Origin: Rariglobus sp.
GTDB taxonomy: Bacteria > Verrucomicrobiota > Verrucomicrobiia > Opitutales > Opitutaceae
DNA length: 64,000 bases
Assembly: GCA_029266495.1 (NCBI GenBank)
Contig: JAQSWS010000012.1
Location: forward strand, 1 to 64,000
Reading direction: 5' to 3'
Shown piece by piece: positions 8,367 to 19,312 of this stretch. Every line of letters begins with the position of its first letter. Positions within the stretch are counted from its first letter, which is position 1. The notes beneath the pieces are model-generated. The model was not told the DNA's origin. It saw only the letters and a list, made by a program, of their open reading frames with translations, and made no database searches. The translations under genes were made by a program, and so were the position numbers.

Positions 8367-11051
8367 GTGAATTCCACCGCCACGAACCCGTCCTTTTCCG
8401 AAGCCGCCCTGCTGGTGCTTGACGCATCCGGCACCGTTCGCGCGGCCAACGACGCCGCCGGCCGGCTTTGGCAGACGGCGCCCGCCGACCTCGCCGGCCA
8501 GCTCGTGGTCAGCTTGTTTGCGTTTGAAGTCACGTCCAGCGACCCCGGCTGGCGCGAGTCGCAATGGGAGGTTCTGGTCGCGACCTCGCTGGGACGTTCG
8601 CTCACCCTGCAAGCCCAGCCCTTCGAGCCAGTGCCTCCGATCGACGTGCGCATCCAATTGCAGGCTGCCCATGGTTCGGAGAGCGCCTACTTTGCCCGTG
8701 TGGAAACCGCCACCCGCGCCCCGTCCTTATCGGAAAACACACCTGCGGTCGCTGCTGTCGCCGCGGTATCAAACCCCACGCCAGTTGACGACGGCCCCTC
8801 CCTTCTGGCCGCCCGGGGCCCCCTAGGTTTCTTCGATCTGGATCTCACCTCCGGTCGCGTGGCCACCTCCCCCGCATGGAAAAAAATGCTTGGTTACGCC
8901 GCCGGCGAATTGCCCGACACGCATGAATCGTGGCGGAGCCTGATTCACCCGGATGACACCGCAGCATTGCCTGATCGCGCCGGTAAACCACCGCTCACCG
9001 GCAACCGTGATTTCTCCGTCGAGATTCGTCTTCGTCACCGTCTTGGCCACTACGTCTGGGTGCAATCCTCCGGCATCCAGCTCTTCGGCTCCGACCACAG
9101 CCTGCAACGTGTCCTTGGCATCAACCTCGATATCAATGAACGCAAGGAAGCCGAGGAACTGGGCTTCGCCAGCGAAGATCGCCTCGACCGCCTCGCCGAC
9201 GCAGGGCGGCTCGCCGTATTCGATCTCGATTTTGCCAAGGCCGAGTATTGGGGCTCCGCCGCATTCTCCGCCCTGGCCGGAGCGGACGACACCGCCGCCG
9301 TCCCCGATGCGCTTCTTCAGCTTCTCCCTGGCGCCGCAACCGAGGAAGGGCTGCCGGCGTTTTTCTCGGCGCCCGATCCCGCCAATGCATTTTTCAGCCA
9401 GACGATCGCCGTGCGCTCCGCCGGCGGGGAAAAACCCGCCATGATTGGCGCGCACCGCCAATGGTCGCGCAAACGAGAGTTGCTCCGCGTCGTCGGCTTT
9501 ATCCTGCCCCTCCCCGCAGGTCTCGGCGACGGGCCCGTGCCTTCCGCGCTCCTTCCCGGCATGCTCGATACGCTCGGCGAAGCCGTGATCGTCACGGATG
9601 CCCGCGCCCAACTCGTCTACCTCAACGAAAAAGCGGCGCACCTCACCGGCTGGACCCTCGCCGAGGCCCGCAATCTCAAGCTCGGCGACGTGTTCAAACT
9701 CGTGCGCCGCGAGGACGGTCACCCCGACGACACCGCCGTGGACCTCGTGCTTGCCGCCGAGGAACAGCCCCGCCTCTACGCCGAGCACGCACTTGTATCG
9801 CATGCCACCGACAAGGCACCGACACCGGTCGTTTGGACCACCCGCCAGATCCGCGCGTCCGGCGAGGGCGCTGCGACCGGGATCGTCGTTGTCTTCCGGG
9901 ATCCGAAAGAGATGACCCTCACGCCCGAGGAGATCATTCGCGCCAATCGCTTCGACTCGCTCGGCCAGCTCGCCGGCGGCATCGCGCACGATTTCAACAA
10001 TCTTCTCACGACCATCCTCGGGGGCATTTCCACCGCCAAGGACAACCGCGATTACACGAAGCTGGAGGATGCCGAGAGCGCCTGCCTTGCCGCCAAGCTG
10101 CTCACCCGCCAGCTCCTGACCTTTGCCAAAGGCAGTGCCTCCACCGCCCAGCAGGTTGTCGCCACCAGCGATATTCTTCACGATGCCGTGCGCATCGCCG
10201 CCGCCGGCACGACCGCGGTCGTGGAGGTCCACGCCCCCGAAAACATCTCACCCATCCAGGCCGACCGCGGGCAGATCATCCAGGTTTTCCAAAACCTCGT
10301 CATCAACGCGCTTCAGGCCATGCCCGACGTGAGCAAGGGCCGCGTGCAACTGCGCGCCACCAATGTCCGGCTCGCCGAAAACGACGTCCCTCCCCTGCCG
10401 GCCGGCGACTACGTGCAGATCGAGGTGCAGGATAACGGCAGCGGCATCGCGCCCGCCCACATCGACAAGATTTTCGACCCGTTTTACACCACGAAGAAGA
10501 CCGGCACCGGACTCGGCCTCGCCACCGTGCTCTCCATTGTCCGCCAGCACGGCGGCCAGATCGGGGTCGACTCCACGGTCGGCACCGGCACGACCTTTAC
10601 GTTGTTTTTCCCGAAGGCCGACCGCCCCGTGGAGACCGCCGCACGCATCGCGCCCGCCCTGCGTTTTGGCACCGGCCGCATCCTATTCCTCGACGACGAT
10701 CCCAAGATTTGCGAACTCACCGGCGGCATGCTCACGAGTCTTGAATACACCCACGACATCGTTCGCACGGGCGAGGATGCGATCGCCTTTTACCGGCGCT
10801 ATCTCAACGTCGGCCGGCCCTACGACGCAGTCGTCCTGGATCTCAACGTCGTGGGCGGCATGGGCGGCGAGGAATGCTTCAAACACCTTCGCGACCTGCA
10901 CCCCGAGGTGCGCGCGATCGTCAACAGCGGCTACGACAGCGAAGACATGGCCCGCCATTATCTCGACATGGGTTTCGTCGGCTACCTCACGAAGCCCTAC
11001 CGCGTCGGCGATCTCGGCCGCGCGCTCAAGGCCGCGCTGGGCAAGACGTAA
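8367..11051 (+). CDS. PAS-domain hybrid sensor histidine kinase with C-terminal receiver domain
   Basis: PAS segments, LGQLAGGIAHDFNNLLTTILGGI H-box, DNGSGIAPAHIDKIFDPFYTTKKTGTGLGLATV, REC domain LFLDDDPKICELTGGML...AVVLDLNV; GTG start. Confidence 0.92.
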   Translation: MNSTATNPSFSEAALLVLDASGTVRAANDAAGRLWQTAPADLAGQLVVSLFAFEVTSSDPGWRESQWEVLVATSLGRSLTLQAQPFEPVPPIDVRIQLQAAHGSESAYFARVETATRAPSLSENTPAVAAVAAVSNPTPVDDGPSLLAARGPLGFFDLDLTSGRVATSPAWKKMLGYAAGELPDTHESWRSLIHPDDTAALPDRAGKPPLTGNRDFSVEIRLRHRLGHYVWVQSSGIQLFGSDHSLQRVLGINLDINERKEAEELGFASEDRLDRLADAGRLAVFDLDFAKAEYWGSAAFSALAGADDTAAVPDALLQLLPGAATEEGLPAFFSAPDPANAFFSQTIAVRSAGGEKPAMIGAHRQWSRKRELLRVVGFILPLPAGLGDGPVPSALLPGMLDTLGEAVIVTDARAQLVYLNEKAAHLTGWTLAEARNLKLGDVFKLVRREDGHPDDTAVDLVLAAEEQPRLYAEHALVSHATDKAPTPVVWTTRQIRASGEGAATGIVVVFRDPKEMTLTPEEIIRANRFDSLGQLAGGIAHDFNNLLTTILGGISTAKDNRDYTKLEDAESACLAAKLLTRQLLTFAKGSASTAQQVVATSDILHDAVRIAAAGTTAVVEVHAPENISPIQADRGQIIQVFQNLVINALQAMPDVSKGRVQLRATNVRLAENDVPPLPAGDYVQIEVQDNGSGIAPAHIDKIFDPFYTTKKTGTGLGLATVLSIVRQHGGQIGVDSTVGTGTTFTLFFPKADRPVETAARIAPALRFGTGRILFLDDDPKICELTGGMLTSLEYTHDIVRTGEDAIAFYRRYLNVGRPYDAVVLDLNVVGGMGGEECFKHLRDLHPEVRAIVNSGYDSEDMARHYLDMGFVGYLTKPYRVGDLGRALKAALGKT

Positions 11052-11057
11052 AAACCG

Positions 11058-11672
11058 TCACTCCCGCCAGGTGAACGCATGGCACAACGCCACGCCCGCT
11101 GCGTCAGCCTCGTCGCTCGCCAGCATGCTGCCGTGTCCGAGCATCGCCATCACCGAGCGGGCCATCTGCTCCTTGCTCGCCCGGCCTCCCCCCGTCACCG
11201 CCTGCTTCACCCGCAAGGGCGCGTATTCAAAAACATCCAGCCCGCCCAGCGCCGCCGCCGAGATCGCCGCGCCCCGCGCCGCGCCGAGGATCTGCGCCGT
11301 CTGAAAATTCTGCACGAAAATCGTCTGCTCCAGCGCCACGTGCCGCACGGTGTAGTCCGCCAGGAACGCCGCGACCGCGCGGTGGATTTCCCCCAGTGCA
11401 TACGACATCGGACGACTCGCCGGAATTTTCACCGTCCGGCATTTCAACAACACCGGCTGGCGTGCGTGCGAAAACTCGATCAACGCCAGTCCCGTCCCCC
11501 GCAGCGACGGATCGATCCCCAGCACCGTGCCGATAAACGGCGTGCGTTGCAGCGAGAACGTCGCCTGCGAGCCGCCTGCGCCGGCCGTGCGTGACGGCCC
11601 CGCCTTCGGCGCGGGCATCGCCCCGCCCGCCAGCTTCGCCGCCCACATTTGTCTGACGTTCATCCGCGCCAT
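11058..11672 (-). CDS. ruvC: crossover junction endodeoxyribonuclease RuvC (with N-terminal extension)
   Basis: TVLGIDPSLRGTGLALIE, HVALEQTIFVQNFQTAQILGAARGA, DEADAAGVALCHA. Confidence 0.92.
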   Translation of the reverse strand: MARMNVRQMWAAKLAGGAMPAPKAGPSRTAGAGGSQATFSLQRTPFIGTVLGIDPSLRGTGLALIEFSHARQPVLLKCRTVKIPASRPMSYALGEIHRAVAAFLADYTVRHVALEQTIFVQNFQTAQILGAARGAAISAAALGGLDVFEYAPLRVKQAVTGGGRASKEQMARSVMAMLGHGSMLASDEADAAGVALCHAFTWRE

Positions 11673-11674
11673 GT

Positions 11675-12416
11675 TTAAAAGAAGAGCAACCTTACGCCCG
11701 CCACCGCGCTCAGGCCAAGCGCCAGGTTTTCAAATAACTTCTGGTTGATCTTCGGCAGCAGCTTCCGCCCCAGCATCGCCCCGAGAAACACCGCCGGGGC
11801 CAGCATGAGATTGAAGCCAAAACTGTCCGTCGTGATCAGCCCCAAATCCACCATGAACGGCACCTTGAACACATTGAGCAGCAGGAAAAACACCGCGCCC
11901 GTCCCCACGTATTCCATCTTCGGCAGCCGCATCGCCAGCAGGTAAATCGCCATGAGCGGACCCGCCGCGTTCGCCACCAGCGTCGTGAATCCCGCCAGCA
12001 CGCCCACCGTCGGCGCAAACCAGGCGCCCAGCTCCTCGACTTCGCCCGGCTTCAACCGCGAGCGTCGCCACAGTTGCGTCGCCACCATCACCAGAATGAT
12101 CGTCCCGATCAACACGCGGGCCTGCCGGTCGTCGATCCGCCCCATCGCAAAATAACCCAGCAACACGCCCGCCGCCGTCCAGGGCATCAACCGCCACACA
12201 TGCGCCCATTTCGCGTGTGTCCGATAAGACCACACCGCCACCACATCGCCGAAGATCAACAGCGGAAGCACGAACCCGCTCGACTGCTTCGCCGGAATGA
12301 CATTCGCGAACATCACGACAAACAACATGCCGAGACCCGCAATGCCGGTCTTGGAAATACCCACGAGCAGCGCCCCGCAAAGCGCCAGCACCAGTTGCCA
12401 GGGTTCGAGGTTCATG
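11675..12416 (-). CDS. TauE/SafE (TSUP) family membrane transporter
   Basis: Hydrophobic protein [47 protein letters not shown]; start overlaps the recF stop. Confidence 0.88.
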
Positions 12417-13500
12417 CGCCGGCCTCCTTCGCAAACGTCCCGCCGCTCACCCGGAATACCTCCCAGGTCCCCAGCTCCGCGTCGGGCAGCGTCGTGCCGG
12501 TCGCGATCACCTGGCGCGCCTCTCCCAAGGTCGCCCAAAAACGCCTTCTCCGCTGCGGATCGAGTTCACCCAGCACATCGTCCGCGAGCAACAGCGGCTC
12601 CACGCCCGAGCGCGCGCGGAAGAAGCTCACCTGCGCCAGTTGCAACGCGAGCACCAGGCTGCGTTGCTGCCCTTCCGAACCGAACTCCTTCGCCGCCCGT
12701 TCTTCCAGGGTGAACAGCAACTCGTCGCGGTGCAGCCCCGCCAGCGTGGTTCGAAACTGCTGGTCGCGCGTCCGTCCCCGCTCGAACACCCCGAGCCACC
12801 CGTGCGCATTCTCCGCCGTCACGTCCGGCGCGTAACGCAGCCCCGCGCGTTCGGCACCGTCGGCGATTTGCGAGTAAGCCGCCGCCACGTGCCCCGCCAG
12901 CTCCGCCACGCCCGCCTCCCGTTTCACCTGCAATTCCGCCGCCGCGGCCGCGAGGGGTTTCTCAAACGCGCTCAGCTCGGCGCCCCCCGCCGCTCCGCCG
13001 CGTTTCAACAACGCGTTTCGCTCGGCCAGCGCCTTGTGATAACCCTGCAACGCGCGCAGGTAGGCCGTGTCCATCGCCGCCAGCGTGAAATCCAGCCACC
13101 GCCGTCGCAACCCGGGCGCGCCGCGCACGAGCTGCTGGTCCTGCGACGAAAACACCACCGTCGGAAACCGCCCGAGATAATCGCCCAGCCGCGTCACTTT
13201 TTCGCCATCGCACCACACTTCTTTGCCGCCGCTGCGCAGCTTGATCACGAGCTTGGTCGGCCCGAGTCGTTCATGCTCAAACTCGCATGCCAGCGCCGCC
13301 TCCGGCTGTCCGTGCGCGATCAGCACGCGCGTGTCCGCCGTCCGGAACGACCTCAATGCGCTCACGAAGCCCGCCGCCTCCAGCAGATTCGTTTTCCCCT
13401 GCCCGTTCGCGCCCACGAAAAACTGCTGCCTTCCGGCGAACGTGAGCTCGGCGAGGGCGATATTGCGAAAATGCTGCAGGGTAATCCGGCGAAGGCGCAT
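12412..13500 (-). CDS. recF: DNA replication and repair protein RecF
   Basis: [21 protein letters not shown]...[16 protein letters not shown] Walker [20 protein letters not shown] signature. Confidence 0.95.
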   Translation of the reverse strand: MRLRRITLQHFRNIALAELTFAGRQQFFVGANGQGKTNLLEAAGFVSALRSFRTADTRVLIAHGQPEAALACEFEHERLGPTKLVIKLRSGGKEVWCDGEKVTRLGDYLGRFPTVVFSSQDQQLVRGAPGLRRRWLDFTLAAMDTAYLRALQGYHKALAERNALLKRGGAAGGAELSAFEKPLAAAAAELQVKREAGVAELAGHVAAAYSQIADGAERAGLRYAPDVTAENAHGWLGVFERGRTRDQQFRTTLAGLHRDELLFTLEERAAKEFGSEGQQRSLVLALQLAQVSFFRARSGVEPLLLADDVLGELDPQRRRRFWATLGEARQVIATGTTLPDAELGTWEVFRVSGGTFAKEAGA

Positions 13501-13691
13501 GAAAGGGAACGCGCATTAGGCAGACATCCGCCCGTCACCGGAATCAAATTCCAACGCAAAAATCCCATCCTTGTCCGCCGTCCCCGCGTTCACTCGTTAT
13601 GCACCGTCCGCACTTTCGCTTGTTTTGCCACAAACCCCTGCGAGCGTTTGCCATCTGTCGCATCCTGATTCCAGTCCCTGCTTCCTTTAAC

Positions 13692-14861
13692 ATGCAGCTG
13701 AAACACGTTCTCCCGTTCGCAACCCTCGGCGCCGCGCTCGCCCTCGCAGGCTGCGCAAAAAAATCCACCGCAGCCAGCGCGCCCGCCCCCGTCGAAGTCG
13801 GGGTGATCACCGTCGCCGCCACCCCCCTTACACTCACGCAGGAATTGCCCGGCCGCACCTCCGCCTTCCGCATCGCCGAGGTTCGCGCACGCGTCAGCGG
13901 CATCGTCCTGAAACGGCACTTCACCGAGGGCGGCGACGTGAAGGAGGGTCAGCTCCTCTACACCATTGATCCCGCGCCCTACCAGGCCGCACTCGACAGC
14001 GCCAAAGCCAACCTCGCCCGCGCCGAGGCCAACGCCGCCGTCACCCAGCTCCAGGCCAATCGCTCCAAAAAGCTCATCGAGGCCCAGGCCATCAGCCAGC
14101 AGGAATACGATGACGTCGCCGCCGCCGACCTCGCCGCCCAGGCCGATGTCGCCGCCGCCCGGGCCGCCGTGCAAACCGCAGGCATCAACATCGGCTACAC
14201 CCAGGTCACCGCCCCCGTCTCCGGCCGCATCGGCCTGTCCCAGGTCACCGAGGGCGCCTATGTCCAGCAGGGCACCGCCACCCTTCTCGCCACCGTCCAG
14301 CAGCTCGACCCACTCTACGTCGACCTCACCCAATCGAGCACCGAACTGCTCCGCCTCCGTCGCGCCTTCGCCGAGGGCAAGCTCCAGCGCTCCCACGACG
14401 GCGGCGCCCGGGCCAAACTTCTCCTGGATGACGGCCGCATCTACGCCGAGGACGGCACGCTCCAGTTCTCCGATGTCACCGTCGATCCTTCCACCAGCTC
14501 GATCACCCTCCGCGCCCTTTTCCCCAATCCCAAAAACGACCTGCTCCCCGGGATGTTTGTCCGCGCCCGCCTCGAGGAAGGCAGCACGCCCGACGCAATC
14601 CTCGTTCCGCAACTCGGCGTGACGCGCAACACCCGGGGCGAAGCCACCGCGCTCGTCGTCGGCGCCGATAACAAGGTCGAACTCCGCGTGCTCAAGACCG
14701 ACCGCACCGTCGGCAACCAGTGGCTGGTCTCCGACGGCCTCAAGCCCGGCGACCAGCTCATCGTGCAAAATCTCCAGCGTATTCGCCCCGGCGCCGCCGT
14801 GAAGCCGATCCCCGCCACCAACGTCCCCGCGGTTCAATCCACCGTCGCCGCCGCCCGCTAA
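13692..14861 (+). CDS. efflux RND transporter periplasmic adaptor subunit (lipoprotein)
   Basis: Lipobox [56 protein letters not shown]. Confidence 0.94.
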   Translation: MQLKHVLPFATLGAALALAGCAKKSTAASAPAPVEVGVITVAATPLTLTQELPGRTSAFRIAEVRARVSGIVLKRHFTEGGDVKEGQLLYTIDPAPYQAALDSAKANLARAEANAAVTQLQANRSKKLIEAQAISQQEYDDVAAADLAAQADVAAARAAVQTAGINIGYTQVTAPVSGRIGLSQVTEGAYVQQGTATLLATVQQLDPLYVDLTQSSTELLRLRRAFAEGKLQRSHDGGARAKLLLDDGRIYAEDGTLQFSDVTVDPSTSSITLRALFPNPKNDLLPGMFVRARLEEGSTPDAILVPQLGVTRNTRGEATALVVGADNKVELRVLKTDRTVGNQWLVSDGLKPGDQLIVQNLQRIRPGAAVKPIPATNVPAVQSTVAAAR

Positions 14862-14866
14862 TCACC

Positions 14867-17800
14867 ATGGCACGCTTCTTCATCGACCGTCCCATCTTCG
14901 CATGGGTGATCGCCATCGTCATCATGGTGGCCGGCATTCTTTCCATCCTCGGCCTGCCCATCTCGCAATACCCGAGCATCGCCCCGCCCGCCATCACCAT
15001 CAACGCCGTCTATCCCGGCGCCTCCGCCAAGACGCTCGAAGACACCGTCACCCAGGTCATCGAGCAAAAACTCAACGGCATCGACAACCTCCGCTACATG
15101 GAGTCCACCAGCGACTCCGCCGGCAATGTCGCGATCACCCTCACCTTCAACGGCGGCACCAATCCCGACACCGCCCAGGTGCAGGTGCAGAACAAGCTCG
15201 CCCTCGCCATGCCGCTCCTTCCGCAGGAGGTGCAGCAGCAGGGCGTCCGCGTCAGCAAGTCCGTGCGCAACTTCCTCCTCGTGGTCGGCTTCGTCTCCGC
15301 CGACGGCTCCCTCTCCGCCGCCGACCTCGGTGATTTTCTCGTCAGTTCCGTCCAGGAGCCGCTCAGCCGCGTCCCCGGCGTCGGCGACATCCAGGTATTC
15401 GGAACCCAATACGCGATGCGCATCTGGCTCGATCCCGGCAAACTCAACAATTTCCGGCTCAGCACCACGGAGGTCGCCGCCGCCATCCAGGCGCAAAACG
15501 CCCAGGTCTCCGCCGGCCAGCTGGGCGGCCTGCCCTCCGTCAAGGGCCAGCTTCTCAACGCCACCATCGTCGCGCAGACGCGCCTCGAGACCCCCGAGCA
15601 GTTCGGACGCATCCTCCTCCGCGTCAATCCCGACGGCTCGCGCGTGCTCCTGCGCGACGTCGCGCGCATCGAACTCGGCAGCGAAAACTACACCAACAAC
15701 GCGCGCTTCAGCGCCCAGCCCGCCGCCGGCATGGCCATCCGCCCCGCCGTCGGTTCCAACGCCCTCGAAACCGTCGACGCCATCCGCGCCAAGGTCGCCG
15801 AACTCGAGCCGTTTTTTCCGCCTGGTGTGAAGGCCGTCTTCCCGCTCGATACCACGCCGTTCGTCCGTCTCTCCATCAAAGAGGTCATCAAGACCCTCGT
15901 CGAGGCCGTCATCCTGGTTTTCCTGGTGATGTATCTCTTCCTGCAAAATTTCCGCGCCACGCTCATTCCCACCATCGCCGTGCCCGTCGTGCTGCTGGGC
16001 ACGTTTGCAATCATGGCGATCGCCGGCTTCTCCATCAACACGCTCACTCTCTTCGGGGTCGTGCTCGCCATCGGCCTGCTCGTGGACGACGCCATCGTGG
16101 TCGTCGAAAACGTCGAGCGCATCATGTCCGAGGAGGGCCTCTCCCCGCTCGAAGCCACGCGAAAATCCATGGACCAGATCACCGGCGCGCTCGTCGGCAT
16201 CGGCCTGGTGCTCTCCGCCGTGTTCGTTCCGATGGCGTTTTTCAGCGGCTCGACCGGCGTCATCTATCGCCAGTTCTCCATCACCATCGTCTCGGCCATG
16301 GCGCTATCCGTCCTCGTCGCGATCGTGCTCACGCCCGCCCTCTGCGCCACCCTGCTCAAACCCATTGCCAAGGGTCACCACGCCTCCGATCGGGGCTTCT
16401 TCGGCTGGTTCAACAAGGTCTTCGATCGCAACGCCGATCGCTATGCCTCCGGTGTCGGCGGACTCATCCGTCGCGGCAGGCGCTCGATGCTCGCCTACGC
16501 AATCATCCTCGGGGTGCTCGCGTTCCTCTTCGTCCGCATCCCCACCGGCTTCCTCCCGGCCGAGGACCAGGGCATCCTTTACACTCAGGCCCAGCTCCCG
16601 CCCGGCTCGACCGTCGAGCAGTCCTTCGAAGTCCTCAAAAAAATCGAGCAGCACTTCCTTGTGGATGAAAAGGAATCCGTCGAGGGCATGTTCGGCGTCA
16701 CCGGCTTCAGTTTCAGCGGCGCCGGCCAGAACCAGGTCTTCGGTTTCATCCGCCTCAAGGACTGGGAGGAGCGCAAACGCGCCGACCAAAAGGTCTCCGC
16801 GATCCAGGCCCGCGCGATGGCCAAGTTCGGCAAAATCAAAGAGGCCTTCGCCTTCGCTTTCGTGCCTCCCGCGGTGTTCGAACTGGGCAACGCCACGGGC
16901 TTCGATTTTCGCGTCACCGACAACGCCGGCCTCGGCCATGACGCCCTCGTCGAGGCGCGCAATAAACTGCTCGGTCTTGCGCGTGAAAATCCCGCGCTGA
17001 CCAACGTGCGCCCGAACAGCCTCGACGACACGCCGCAATACCGCATCGACATCGACCAGGAAAAAGCCGGCGCACTCGGCCTTTCGCTCGCGGACATCAA
17101 CCGCACGCTTTCGACCACCTGGGGCTCCTCCTACGTCAACGACTTCATCGACAAGGGGCGCGTGAAGAAAGTCTACCTGCAAGGGGACGCCCCGTTCCGC
17201 ATGCAGCCGTCCGATGTCGATCTCTGGTATGTGCGCAACAACCGGGGACAGATGGTTCCCTTCTCCGCCTTCTCCACCGCCCGCTGGACGATGGGTTCCC
17301 CCAAGCTCGAGCGTTTCAACGGCACTCCCTCGCTTGCCATTCAGGGTGAAGCCGCCCCCGGGCACAGCACCGGCGAGGCCATGAACATCATCGCCGAACT
17401 CATGAAGCAGCTCCCCGCCGGCATTGGCTACCAATGGAGCGGGCTCTCCTACGAGGAACGCCTCTCCGGCTCGCAGGCGCCCGCACTCTACGCGATTTCG
17501 CTCCTGATTGTCTTCCTGTGTCTCGCCGCTCTCTACGAAAGCTGGTCGATCCCGGCCGCGGTCATCATGGTCGTTCCGCTTGGCGTCATCGGCACGCTGA
17601 TCGCCGCGTTGCTCCGGGGCATGCCCAACGACGTCTATTTCCAGGTCGGCCTGCTCACCATCGCCGGCCTCTCCGCCAAGAACGCGATCCTCATCGTCGA
17701 GTTCGCCAAGGAGAACTACGAACAGGGCATGGGCCTGGTCGAATCCGCCATCCACGCCGCCCGCCAGCGGCTGCGCCCGATTCTGATGACCTCGCTCGCC

Positions 17801-17980
17801 TTCGGCCTCGGCGTGCTCCCGCTTGCCATCGCCAGCGGAGCCGGCTCGGGGAGCCAGAACGCGATTGGCACCGGCGTGATTGGCGGAACGCTCACCGCCA
17901 CCCTCCTCGGCGTCTTCCTCGTGCCCGTGTTCTTCGTCACCGTGCTGAAACTCTTCCGGGTAAAAGCAAAGCGCGGCTGA
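14867..17980 (+). CDS. efflux RND transporter permease (AcrB/HAE1 type)
   Basis: [43 protein letters not shown]...; [29 protein letters not shown]. Confidence 0.96.
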   Translation: MARFFIDRPIFAWVIAIVIMVAGILSILGLPISQYPSIAPPAITINAVYPGASAKTLEDTVTQVIEQKLNGIDNLRYMESTSDSAGNVAITLTFNGGTNPDTAQVQVQNKLALAMPLLPQEVQQQGVRVSKSVRNFLLVVGFVSADGSLSAADLGDFLVSSVQEPLSRVPGVGDIQVFGTQYAMRIWLDPGKLNNFRLSTTEVAAAIQAQNAQVSAGQLGGLPSVKGQLLNATIVAQTRLETPEQFGRILLRVNPDGSRVLLRDVARIELGSENYTNNARFSAQPAAGMAIRPAVGSNALETVDAIRAKVAELEPFFPPGVKAVFPLDTTPFVRLSIKEVIKTLVEAVILVFLVMYLFLQNFRATLIPTIAVPVVLLGTFAIMAIAGFSINTLTLFGVVLAIGLLVDDAIVVVENVERIMSEEGLSPLEATRKSMDQITGALVGIGLVLSAVFVPMAFFSGSTGVIYRQFSITIVSAMALSVLVAIVLTPALCATLLKPIAKGHHASDRGFFGWFNKVFDRNADRYASGVGGLIRRGRRSMLAYAIILGVLAFLFVRIPTGFLPAEDQGILYTQAQLPPGSTVEQSFEVLKKIEQHFLVDEKESVEGMFGVTGFSFSGAGQNQVFGFIRLKDWEERKRADQKVSAIQARAMAKFGKIKEAFAFAFVPPAVFELGNATGFDFRVTDNAGLGHDALVEARNKLLGLARENPALTNVRPNSLDDTPQYRIDIDQEKAGALGLSLADINRTLSTTWGSSYVNDFIDKGRVKKVYLQGDAPFRMQPSDVDLWYVRNNRGQMVPFSAFSTARWTMGSPKLERFNGTPSLAIQGEAAPGHSTGEAMNIIAELMKQLPAGIGYQWSGLSYEERLSGSQAPALYAISLLIVFLCLAALYESWSIPAAVIMVVPLGVIGTLIAALLRGMPNDVYFQVGLLTIAGLSAKNAILIVEFAKENYEQGMGLVESAIHAARQRLRPILMTSLAFGLGVLPLAIASGAGSGSQNAIGTGVIGGTLTATLLGVFLVPVFFVTVLKLFRVKAKRG

Positions 17981-17998
17981 GGCCGCCCCGGACAAGGC

Positions 17999-19072
17999 TC
18001 AGGACCGCATGCTCGATCCGTCCACCCATTTGCCCTCGATCAACACATGGCGGTTCACCGGAGGAATCCCGCGGTCGTTGTCATTGATCAACGACTGCAA
18101 CATCAACACGGATACCCGCCCGATCTCCTCCGGATTCTGATAAATGCCGGCGTCGATCGGACAATCCAGCACCGTCAGGCCGGCCAGGCCGATATTCTTG
18201 GGGACCTTCAGCCTCAACTTCGCGACCATCTCCGGCACGCGCGGATAATCAGTCAGAATGGCATCCGGCTTGTTGGCATGAACCCACTGCTTGAACGCAG
18301 CCTGAACGGCATCACGATCCTCGTTGGGATGAAAAAGAAACGGAGGGATCTGATGCTCCGCGGGGATCTCCACCCGTTGAAACCATAAATAGCCCGCGCA
18401 ATAAATCCGTCCGATCCACGGTTCCCCGACATAGCCGATGCGCTTGTAGCCGCGCTCGCGAATCTTCTTCATGGCCAGCATCGTATTTGAAGTCTGGTCA
18501 CTGGTGACGACATGGAACGGCAGTCCCACGGAGGAGCGGCTGATGGCCACCACTGAAAACTGATCCCATGGAAATTGCTCGGCCCACCCGCCGGGAAACA
18601 GGCCGGGCGGCAGGAGGATGCCGCGCACGTTTCGCGTATACAGGATTTGCGCCATGCGCGCGGGTGACATCGCATCGTTGACAATAAACTCCTCCAGGTG
18701 AAATCCCACCCGCTCCGCCGCCAACTTCGCCCCCTTCCAGTAAAAATCGAATTCACGGTATTTCCGTAATTGAGCCGGGTCCGGCCACGGATTGAACCAC
18801 GCCATCGCCGAACGCACCGGTGTCGCCATGCGACTGTGGCGGTAGTGGACCAACGCGGTCAGCACCGGATCGGGATGATAACCCATTTCAAGCGCCTTGG
18901 CCTGGATCTTGTCCCGCATGGCCGCGGAAATCCGCGCCTGGTTGCGAAGCGCGCGCGACACCGTCATCGGCGTCACGCCCACCTCCCTGGCAATGTCCCT
19001 CAGCGTAACCCGGCGCGCCGACGGTTGAGGTTCGGAGGAATCGGACGACTCAGGCTGGGAAGAAGAAGCCAT
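17999..19072 (-). CDS. LacI family transcriptional regulator
   Basis: HTH VTLRDIAREVGVTPMTVSRALRNQARIS; periplasmic-binding-like effector domain. Confidence 0.94.
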   Translation of the reverse strand: MASSSQPESSDSSEPQPSARRVTLRDIAREVGVTPMTVSRALRNQARISAAMRDKIQAKALEMGYHPDPVLTALVHYRHSRMATPVRSAMAWFNPWPDPAQLRKYREFDFYWKGAKLAAERVGFHLEEFIVNDAMSPARMAQILYTRNVRGILLPPGLFPGGWAEQFPWDQFSVVAISRSSVGLPFHVVTSDQTSNTMLAMKKIRERGYKRIGYVGEPWIGRIYCAGYLWFQRVEIPAEHQIPPFLFHPNEDRDAVQAAFKQWVHANKPDAILTDYPRVPEMVAKLRLKVPKNIGLAGLTVLDCPIDAGIYQNPEEIGRVSVLMLQSLINDNDRGIPPVNRHVLIEGKWVDGSSMRS

Positions 19073-19151
19073 GATGACTGCAAAGGGGTAAATCAGGGGT
19101 GGGAAAACGAAGGCGAAACCCGGGGGAGAGGCGCACCGATCACATCCCCGT

Positions 19152-19167
19152 GGATTACAATTAACGC
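19152..19167. promoter_or_regulatory. putative operator, GCGTTAYNRTTAACGC motif site 1
   Basis: GGATTACAATTAACGC in the divergent LacI/VCA promoter region. Confidence 0.5.
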
Positions 19168-19205
19168 ACAGTCAAGCTAGTGCCATTCTGAGCCGTTGGA
19201 TAGCG

Positions 19206-19252
19206 TTTGATCAATCCAGTTACCCCCTCGTTCTCAGACCGGCTTTGATCAA
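19206..19252. promoter_or_regulatory. two TTTGATCAA palindromic boxes upstream of the VCA-like gene
   Basis: agcgTTTGATCAAtcc (19206-19214) and ggcTTTGATCAAcgcc (19244-19252), centres 38 bp apart. Confidence 0.4.
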
Positions 19253-19312
19253 CGCCCTGCAGCCGGTTTTTCACCCCTCCCCGCGTCGCTTTACCCCGCT
19301 TGCACGTCAGTC

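Noticed and set aside
16304-17995. 563-aa minus ORF opposite the RND permease
   Set aside because: Antisense to a well-conserved AcrB-type gene; no recognisable domains.
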